Positions 58,082-64,000 of a DNA stretch of 64,000 bases are shown one piece after another. The first letter of the stretch is position 1. Each line of letters starts with the position of its first letter. The position numbers and the translations under genes are program-made. Origin of the DNA: Pseudaquabacterium terrae. GTDB lineage: Bacteria > Pseudomonadota > Gammaproteobacteria > Burkholderiales > Burkholderiaceae_C. The stretch lies in NCBI RefSeq assembly GCF_013266755.1, contig NZ_JABRWJ010000002.1:496001-560000 (forward strand). The letters are read 5' to 3'. Under the pieces are notes generated by a model. The model was not told where the DNA came from. It saw nothing but the letters and a program-made list of their open reading frames with translations, and searched no databases.

Positions 58082-58665
58082 TATTGCCCGAAGTGCATCT
58101 GGTACTTCGCGCCGTCGGAAAACAGGCAGGCGCCGGTGCCGATCGACGGGCCGGTGACGACGTACTCGCACTGCGCATTGATGCCGCCGGCGCCGTAGGC
58201 GTTGGCGATGCCGCGGCGGCCCGTTCCGGGCGCGGACCAGGCGCCCAGCACCTCGCGATGGATGCGGCCGTAGACGGCGTGGCTGCCGTCGACGCGTGTC
58301 GATTCGCCCTGCAGCAGGCTGCCGCGGTAGGCCAGCGAGATGCTGCCGCGGCCGGTGTGGTTGTCGACCACCTGCGCGACCAGCAGCCCGCCGGTGTTGG
58401 CTTGTTCGTTCAGCGGGTACAGCCGTGCCTGCAGCACGCTGGCCACCGGCGGGGCCGCGGGCAGCACCTGCGGCGGCGGCACGACCACGACCTGGGGTTG
58501 TGGGTGCGGGTGTGGCTGTGGGTGCGCGTGCGGCCCATCGTGCGGCGGCAGCGGGCGGCCCGTGCGCGGATCGATCGGGACGACGTAACACGCCGACAAG
58601 AGCGTACCGAGCAGCGCCGCAGCGCCGGTGAGGGCCAGCGCGCGACGCGCTGTGAATGAGTCCAT
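58081..58665 (-). CDS. His/Pro-rich lipoprotein of unknown function
   Basis: The protein has 194 residues. A lipoprotein signal ends in LLSACYVV (lipobox LSAC). A short His/Pro-rich segment follows (PHDGPHAHPQPHPHPQPQ), then a Val/Pro linker and a beta-rich domain of about 115 residues with LVAQVVDNHTGRGSISLAY and NAQCEYVVTGPSIGTGACLF; the last two Cys may pair. The His run could bind zinc, copper or nickel; that is inferred from composition alone. It lies downstream of rne on the same strand after a 145-nt gap. Confidence 0.68.
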   Translation of the reverse strand: MDSFTARRALALTGAAALLGTLLSACYVVPIDPRTGRPLPPHDGPHAHPQPHPHPQPQVVVVPPPQVLPAAPPVASVLQARLYPLNEQANTGGLLVAQVVDNHTGRGSISLAYRGSLLQGESTRVDGSHAVYGRIHREVLGAWSAPGTGRRGIANAYGAGGINAQCEYVVTGPSIGTGACLFSDGAKYQMHFGQ

Positions 58666-58810
58666 GAAGTTTCCCGGGGCGCGGCAAGATTGCCGCGGCC
58701 GGGAGCTTCGGTGCGCCGCAGGGGGCGCTCAAGCGCGCAGCAGCGCAGTCGCGTGCACTGCGCCGGCGCGGCGCGCGCGACGATACCGCCGCGGCGCCGC
58801 GCAGCGTGCA

Positions 58811-61768
58811 TCACACAGTGCTGGTGCTGCTGACCTCGAACGGCAGCTTCAGCTGCGACAGGTCCTTGCGCGTCTCGACCAGCACCAGCGGGCCCTCGTC
58901 GACCAGCGCAACGGCCTTGCGCTCGCGCGGCACGTGCACCGGGGCCGGCGTCGCAGCGATCGCTTCCTGCACCGCGCGGATCTTGTCGGGATCGGAGTTG
59001 ACCCACTGCAGGCCCGAGGTCTCGGCGATCTGCTGCAGATCGTCGATCGGCAACACGAACGGCTCGGCGCGCGCGAGCGCTGCCGGCTGGCGTGCCGGTT
59101 CGGCGTCGGTGACCAGCGGCAGCACGTCGGCAGCAGCGGTGGGCGCCAGCTCGGCGGCCGGCGTCTCGGCGGCTTGTTCGGCCGCGGCTTCGCCGGTCGA
59201 CTCGGGGCTGGCCTCGTCCTCGCGCCGCTCGCGGCGATAACGATCGCGGCTGCGGCCGCGGCGGCGACCCTCGCCGCCGGCCTCTTCGGTGGTCACCGCG
59301 GCCGCGGGTTCGGCGCTCGCCACGTCGGCACGCTCGGCGTCCTCGCGCACGGTCTCGTCACGGACGATCTCGTCGCCGCCTTCGACACCGGCAGGGCTCG
59401 CCGCCTCGTCGCGACCGCCACGGCCACCGCGGCGCCGACGGCGCCGGCGCTGCTCGTCGCGATCGCCGTCGGTCGGCTCGCTGGTCGCCAGCGCGTCGGT
59501 CGGTTGCAGATCGGCGGCCAGCGCGGCCTGTTCATCGGCCTCGACCGGGCGGCTGTCGCGCTCGGGGCGCGGGCCACGGCGCGGCGCGTCCGGCGCCGCG
59601 GCGTCGGCCGGGCGTTCACTGCGGCGCGGCTCGCGGTTGTCGCGACCGTCGCGCTGACCACGACCTTCGCCGCGGGCCTCGCCCCGGCCCTCGGGGCGGC
59701 GCTCGCCGCGGGCTTCACCGCCGCGGCCCTCGCCACGGCCTTCGCCGCGACCCTCACCGCGGCCTTCACCTGCACGCCCTTCGCGCGGTTCGCGCCCTTC
59801 GCGGGCCTCGCCCTGGCGCCCACCGTCACGGCCGCGGCCGCCGCGCTCTCCGCGGCCACCGCGTTCGCCGCGTTCCCCGCGCCGGCCTTCACGGCCTTCG
59901 CGCTTGTCGGCCGCAGCCGGCGCGGCGGCGCTGGCTTGCGCTGCCACGGCCGTCTCGACCACCGGCTCAGCGGCCGGCACCGGCGGCGGCGCGCCGAAGA
60001 GTTTCTTGATCCAGCCGAAGAAGCCCCCACCGCTGGCCGGTACCGGCGTGCTGGCCCAGCTCGGCGTCGGCGGCGGCACGGCGATCGGCGCGGGCACCGG
60101 CGCAGCGGCGGCCACCGGTTCCGGCTTGGCTTCCTTCGGCGCCGCGATCGGGGCCGGCTGGTCGGGCAGCACGCCCTTGATCACCGGCTCCTGCTTCGGC
60201 TTGGCGCGTTCGTTGGCGTCACGCCGGCGCGAGATCGACACCTCGTCGTCCGGCTCCTCGATCATCGTGTAGCTGGCCTGCAGGTTCTCCAGCCGCGGGT
60301 CGTCGTGGCGCAGCCGCTCGAGCTTGTAGTTCGGCGTCTCGAGGTGCTTGTTCGGCACCAGCAGCACGGTGACGCGCTGCTTCAGCTCGATCTTGGTGAT
60401 CTCGGTGCGCTTCTCGTTGAGCAGGAACGAGGTCACCTCCACCGGCACCTGCACGTGCACGGCGGCGGTGTTGTCCTTCATCGACTCCTCCTGAATGATG
60501 CGCAGGATCTGCAGCGCGGAGGACTCGGTGTCGCGGATGTGGCCGGTGCCGTTGCAGCGCGGGCAGGTGATGTGGTTGCCTTCGCTGAGCGCCGGGCGCA
60601 GGCGCTGGCGGCTCAGCTCGAGCAGGCCGAACTTCGAGATCGACGAGAACTGCACGCGGGCGCGGTCCTGGCGCATCGCGTCGCGCAGGCGCTGCTCGAC
60701 CTCGCGGCGGTTCTTCGACTCCTCCATGTCGATGAAGTCGACGACGATCAGGCCGCCCAGGTCGCGCAGCCGCATCTGGCGCGCGATCTCGTCGGCGGCT
60801 TCGAGGTTGGTGCGGGTGGCGGTTTCCTCGATGTCGCCGCCGCGCGTCGCGCGCGCCGAGTTGACGTCGATCGACACCAGCGCCTCGGTGTGGTCGATGA
60901 CGATCGCGCCGCCCGCGGGCAGGTTCACCGTGCGCGAGAACGCGGTCTCGATCTGATGCTCGATCTGGAAGCGGCTGAACAACGCCGCGTCATCGCGGTA
61001 GCGCTTCACGCGCGATGCCGACTCGGGCATCACGTGGTTCATGAACTGGTGCGCCTGGTCGAAGATATCGTCGGTGTCGATCAGGATCTCGCCGATGTCC
61101 GACGTGAAGTAGTCGCGGATCGCGCGGATCACCAGCGACGACTCCTGGTAGATCAGGAACGCGCCGCGGCCGGCCTTGCTGGCGCTGTCGATCGCGGTCC
61201 ACAGCTTGAGCATGTAGTTCAGGTCCCACTGCAGCTCGGCGGCGGAACGGCCGATGCCGGCGGTGCGGGCGATCAGGCTCATGCCCTTCGGGTAGTCGAG
61301 CTGCTCGAGGTTCTCCTTCAGCTCCTCGCGGTCCTCGCCCTCGATGCGCCGGCTGACGCCGCCGCCGCGCGGGTTGTTCGGCATCAGCACGAGGTAGCGG
61401 CCGGCCAGCGAGACGAAGGTCGTCAGCGCCGCGCCCTTGTTGCCGCGCTCTTCCTTCTCGACCTGGACCAGCAGCTCCTGGCCCTCGCGGATCGCGTCCT
61501 TGATGGTGGCGTTCTTCGCCTCGACGCCGTCGCGGAAGAACTGCTTGGAAATTTCCTTGAACGGCAGGAAGCCGTGGCGATCCTCGCCGTAGTCGACGAA
61601 ACAGGCTTCGAGCGAGGGCTCGACGCGGGTCACCACCGCCTTGTAGATGTTGCCCTTGCGTTGTTCGCGGCCCTCGATCTCGGTCTCGAAATCGAGCAGC
61701 TTCTGCCCGTCGACGATCGCCAGGCGCCGTTCTTCCGGCTGCGTGGAATTGATCAGCATGCGCTTCAT
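58811..61768 (-). CDS. rne: Ribonuclease E
   Basis: The protein has 985 residues. The N-terminal catalytic half includes the S1 domain ([21 protein letters not shown]), the 5'-sensor and RNase H-like regions, the DNase I-like magnesium site ([29 protein letters not shown]) and the zinc-link CPRC at about 401-404. The C-terminal half from about 560 is disordered, with dense Arg/Glu/Gly repeats (EGRGEGRG) that would bind RNA and degradosome partners. ATG 61768 is chosen because GGAG lies 6 nt upstream. It governs mRNA decay and rRNA/tRNA processing and normally controls its own mRNA through a long leader. Confidence 0.95.
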   Translation of the reverse strand: MKRMLINSTQPEERRLAIVDGQKLLDFETEIEGREQRKGNIYKAVVTRVEPSLEACFVDYGEDRHGFLPFKEISKQFFRDGVEAKNATIKDAIREGQELLVQVEKEERGNKGAALTTFVSLAGRYLVLMPNNPRGGGVSRRIEGEDREELKENLEQLDYPKGMSLIARTAGIGRSAAELQWDLNYMLKLWTAIDSASKAGRGAFLIYQESSLVIRAIRDYFTSDIGEILIDTDDIFDQAHQFMNHVMPESASRVKRYRDDAALFSRFQIEHQIETAFSRTVNLPAGGAIVIDHTEALVSIDVNSARATRGGDIEETATRTNLEAADEIARQMRLRDLGGLIVVDFIDMEESKNRREVEQRLRDAMRQDRARVQFSSISKFGLLELSRQRLRPALSEGNHITCPRCNGTGHIRDTESSALQILRIIQEESMKDNTAAVHVQVPVEVTSFLLNEKRTEITKIELKQRVTVLLVPNKHLETPNYKLERLRHDDPRLENLQASYTMIEEPDDEVSISRRRDANERAKPKQEPVIKGVLPDQPAPIAAPKEAKPEPVAAAAPVPAPIAVPPPTPSWASTPVPASGGGFFGWIKKLFGAPPPVPAAEPVVETAVAAQASAAAPAAADKREGREGRRGERGERGGRGERGGRGRDGGRQGEAREGREPREGRAGEGRGEGRGEGRGEGRGGEARGERRPEGRGEARGEGRGQRDGRDNREPRRSERPADAAAPDAPRRGPRPERDSRPVEADEQAALAADLQPTDALATSEPTDGDRDEQRRRRRRRGGRGGRDEAASPAGVEGGDEIVRDETVREDAERADVASAEPAAAVTTEEAGGEGRRRGRSRDRYRRERREDEASPESTGEAAAEQAAETPAAELAPTAAADVLPLVTDAEPARQPAALARAEPFVLPIDDLQQIAETSGLQWVNSDPDKIRAVQEAIAATPAPVHVPRERKAVALVDEGPLVLVETRKDLSQLKLPFEVSSTSTV

Positions 61769-61774
61769 GTGCAC

Positions 61775-62336
61775 TCCTCATCGCACGCGACTGCTTCGAG
61801 CAGGCGCGCGTCGGTCCGGTCACCGACCCGCGAACGGGCTGGCGACTCCTTTTCGATGCACGAGCGACGCTACAAAGCCGAGTGAGGAATCGCCCTGGAC
61901 TGCGGTGTGATCGTCAGACGATCAAGGTGCAGCGGGGCCGCGTGCGTCGTTGCGGCGGTCGGCAGGTGTCCGTTGCCCGGGCCTGCCGGACGCGCGAGAG
62001 CGCGCCGCGCCGTTGTCGGCGCTGGATCGGGCAAGGGGGAGGGCTGGCATGCGAACCGCGGGCTTCGACGCGGACGACAGAGTGGACGACGATGATGAAT
62101 CATCGGCCCGCTCTGCCGCCCATGAGCTGGTTTCTTCCCAATGACGGGACGGCTGTTGCGACGTGTCTCTTTCACCTGGCCCGCGCTGCCGCGCCGTCGC
62201 TACGGCGAGGGCGCCTGCCGCTCGGTTCACAGGTGTTGCATCAACGCTTGTCGGCTGGCCTGGTACGGCCGGCCACCACGAGAACACCGCGGATGCCCGG
62301 GTAAACTCTGAAAAATCAAGCACTTACGGCGAAATC
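61775..62336. other. Divergent rne/rluC regulatory region
   Basis: This stretch of about 560 nt has no plausible gene. It should hold the long rne leader on the minus strand and the rluC promoter on the plus strand. TAAACT at 62302-62307 is a fair plus-strand -10 for rluC with a leader of about 23 nt. Plus-strand TATAAG at 62351-62356 is another candidate and would force a later rluC start. I could not fix the rne start site. Confidence 0.4.
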
Positions 62337-63428
62337 GTGGTCCGGGGCATTATAAGCAGCAAACTGTCACCCGAGGTTCACACTGCTGGCGCCGCGGTGG
62401 CGGTGCGCCGCGTGATCGTCGATGAAGCGGGTGAAGGCCAGCGGCTCGACAACTTCCTGCTGCGCATCCTGAAGGGCGTGCCGAAGACGCATGTCTACCG
62501 CGTGATCCGCTCGGGCGAGGTGCGCGTCAACAAGGGCCGCGCGGCGGCCGATACGCGGTTGGCGATCGGCGACGAGGTGCGCGTGCCGCCGGTGCGCGTG
62601 GCTGCGCCGGCCGCTGGCGCAAAGGCGGCGCCGCCGCGCGAATTCCCGGTGCTGTTCGAGGACGAGCACCTGCTGGCGATTCACAAGCCCGCCGGCGTCG
62701 CGGTGCACGGCGGCTCGGGCGTCAGCTTCGGCGTCATCGAGCAGCTGCGTCGGGCGCGGCCCGAGGCCAAGTTCCTCGAGCTCGTGCACCGGCTCGACAA
62801 GGAAACCTCGGGCATCCTGCTGCTGGCCAAGAAGCGCAGCGCACTGACCGCGCTGCAAGAGCAGTTCCGCACGCGCGAGACCGACAAGACCTACGCGGCG
62901 CTGGTGATCGGCCGCTGGCCGGCGAAGCTGAAGGTGATCGACGTCGCGCTGCACAAGACGCTCGATGCCGCCGGCGAGCGCCACGTGCGCGCGGTGGATG
63001 CCGATCACGAGGACGGCCGGCGCTCGATCACGCTGGTGCGCATCGCGCAGAGCTTCGAGCAGTACACGCTGCTCGACGTGACGATCAAGACCGGCCGCAC
63101 GCACCAGATCCGCGTGCACCTGGCGCATGCCGGCCATGCGATCGTCGGCGACGACAAGTACGGCGACTTCGAGCTGAACAAGCAGTTTGCGCGCGGCGAA
63201 GCGCTGGCCGGCGCGCGTTTCGGCCGCATGTTCCTGCATGCGAAGCAGCTGGCCTTCGACCATCCGGCCAGCGGCGAGCGGATCGTGCTGGAGGCGAAGC
63301 TGCCGCCCGAATGCGTCACACTGACCACCCGGCTGTCAGAAGGCCCCCAGGCGACCGCTTCGCGGCCGCCGCCCCCCAAGGGGGTCGGGTCGTCCGGCAA
63401 AGCCGGCCCGACCCGAGAGCCGCACTGA
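62337..63428 (+). CDS. rluC: 23S rRNA pseudouridine synthase RluC
   Basis: The protein has 363 residues if started at GTG 62337; the true start is uncertain, and GTG codons near 62397-62412 are alternatives. An S4 domain (GQRLDNFLLRILKGVPKTHVYRVIRSGEVRVN) precedes the pseudouridine synthase domain with catalytic Asp in LVHRLDKETSGILLLAK. Later come GRTHQIRVHLAHAGHAIVGD and FLHAKQLAFDHP. It modifies 955/2504/2580 in 23S rRNA by family analogy. The last 30 residues (GPQATASRPPPPKGVGSSG onward) are encoded by a palindromic repeat and are not family-like. Pairing with rne is conserved. Confidence 0.92.
   Translation: MVRGIISSKLSPEVHTAGAAVAVRRVIVDEAGEGQRLDNFLLRILKGVPKTHVYRVIRSGEVRVNKGRAAADTRLAIGDEVRVPPVRVAAPAAGAKAAPPREFPVLFEDEHLLAIHKPAGVAVHGGSGVSFGVIEQLRRARPEAKFLELVHRLDKETSGILLLAKKRSALTALQEQFRTRETDKTYAALVIGRWPAKLKVIDVALHKTLDAAGERHVRAVDADHEDGRRSITLVRIAQSFEQYTLLDVTIKTGRTHQIRVHLAHAGHAIVGDDKYGDFELNKQFARGEALAGARFGRMFLHAKQLAFDHPASGERIVLEAKLPPECVTLTTRLSEGPQATASRPPPPKGVGSSGKAGPTREPH
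63377..63416. repeat. Palindromic element forming the end of rluC
   Basis: CCCCCAAGGGGG is followed by a long imperfect stem in which GGTCGGG pairs with CCCGACC and CCGGC with GCCGG around an AAA loop. It lies within the last codons of rluC and would fold strongly in the mRNA just before the downstream phosphatase gene. Confidence 0.5.
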
Positions 63429-63435
63429 ATCCCCG

Positions 63436-64000
63436 ATGAGTCTTCGTCCCCGCCGCTTCGACCTGATCGCCTTCGATTGGGACGGCACGCTGTTCGATTC
63501 CACCGCGCTGATCGTGCGCTGCATCCAGGGCGCCTGCCGCGACATCGGTGCCGCGGTGCCGAGCGACCAGGACGCCGCCTATGTCATCGGCCTGGGCCTG
63601 CAGGACGCGCTGCAGCATGCCGTGCCGGGGCTGTCGCCGGAGCGCTATCCCGAGCTCGGCCGGCGCTACCGCCACCACTACGTCGCCCGACAGCATGAGC
63701 TGTTGCTGTTCCCCGGCACGCTGCCGATGCTGCAGGCGCTGAAGGCGCGCAACCACTGGCTGGCGGTGGCCACGGGAAAAAGCCGGCGCGGCCTCGACGA
63801 GGCGCTGCAGACGGCGCAGCTCGAGGGCGTGTTCGACGGCAGCCGCACCGCCGACGAGACCGCCAGCAAGCCGAATCCGCTGATGCTGCAGCAGCTGATG
63901 CGCGAGTTCGGCGTCGATGCCGAGCGCACGCTGATGATCGGCGACACGACCCACGATCTGCAGATGGCGCGCAATGCCGGCACGGCGGCGGTCGGCGTCG
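63436..64000 (+). CDS. HAD-family phosphatase, phosphoglycolate phosphatase-like (partial)
   Basis: The gene runs off the right edge after 188 codons. HAD motif I is LIAFDWDGTLFDST, motif II VATGKSRRG, motif III region SKPNPLML, and motif IV MIGDTTHDLQMARNAG. This is the Gph/PGP subgroup with a small helical cap (about 20-90). It would hydrolyse 2-phosphoglycolate or another small phosphate ester. ATG 63436 follows the rluC stop by 7 nt, so the two are probably co-transcribed. Confidence 0.88.
   Translation, partial: MSLRPRRFDLIAFDWDGTLFDSTALIVRCIQGACRDIGAAVPSDQDAAYVIGLGLQDALQHAVPGLSPERYPELGRRYRHHYVARQHELLLFPGTLPMLQALKARNHWLAVATGKSRRGLDEALQTAQLEGVFDGSRTADETASKPNPLMLQQLMREFGVDAERTLMIGDTTHDLQMARNAGTAAVGV

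Noticed and set aside
58628-61885. 1085-codon plus-strand open frame opposite rne
   Set aside because: The minus strand carries complete RNase E motifs including the CPRC zinc link; the plus-strand frame is an Ala/Arg-rich shadow.

Overview
The window is high-GC bacterial DNA with the gene order of a betaproteobacterium. The runs yceF/yceD-rpmF-plsX-fabHDG-acpP-fabF, rpoE-rseA-mucB-mucD and lepA-lepB-rnc-era-recO-pdxJ-acpS-nagZ, together with an rne/rluC divergon, point to Burkholderiales. The Rubrivivax/Leptothrix/Methylibium (Sphaerotilaceae-like) group is my best guess; this is inferred from layout and protein style, not from any database search. No complete tRNA, rRNA, CRISPR array or insertion sequence was seen.

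Region 1 (1-13.4 kb) is a surface-protein export locus. It starts with the tail of an outer-membrane beta-barrel protein. A 1587-residue S-layer/RTX-like protein follows, behind a perfect CRP-type site and a strongly structured leader, and it ends at a strong terminator. Next comes an operon of a small protein that looks like the N-terminal half of TnpB without its RuvC nuclease, two tandem PrtD-type ABC exporters, an HlyD-type adaptor, a TolC-type channel and a lipoprotein cyclophilin.

Region 2 (13.4-22.0 kb, + strand) is a tightly coupled polysaccharide operon: Wzm/Wzt ABC exporter, a methyltransferase-GNAT fusion, a PIG-L deacetylase, a 25-codon repeat-encoded ORF, and a 1311-residue protein with a catalytically degenerate deacetylase-like domain fused to three glycosyltransferase-like modules. 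Export of an S-layer-like protein next to O-polysaccharide export recalls the Caulobacter rsa locus.

Region 3 (22.0-26.7 kb) has visibly lower GC and looks acquired. It holds a secreted beta-helix protein, a methyltransferase, a secreted protein of unknown function and a frameshifted relative of it.

Region 4 (26.7-35.9 kb, - strand) continues the surface-glycan theme: O-antigen ligase/polymerase, two GT2 glycosyltransferases, an OmpA-like lipoprotein translationally coupled to a Ser/Thr kinase, a UDP-sugar 4-epimerase, and rfbC/rfbD for dTDP-rhamnose.

Region 5 (36-64 kb) is core genome: RhlE helicase, a tetrapyrrole-methylase-fold methyltransferase and Maf; fatty-acid synthesis; the sigma-E regulon head with its anti-sigma factors and MucD; the lepA-nagZ operon; RNase E; RluC; and a truncated phosphoglycolate-phosphatase-like gene at the right edge. 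A GC-rich palindromic repeat family recurs in gaps and gene ends, and several genes have a -10-like hexamer only 6-9 nt before the start codon, suggesting leaderless transcripts.
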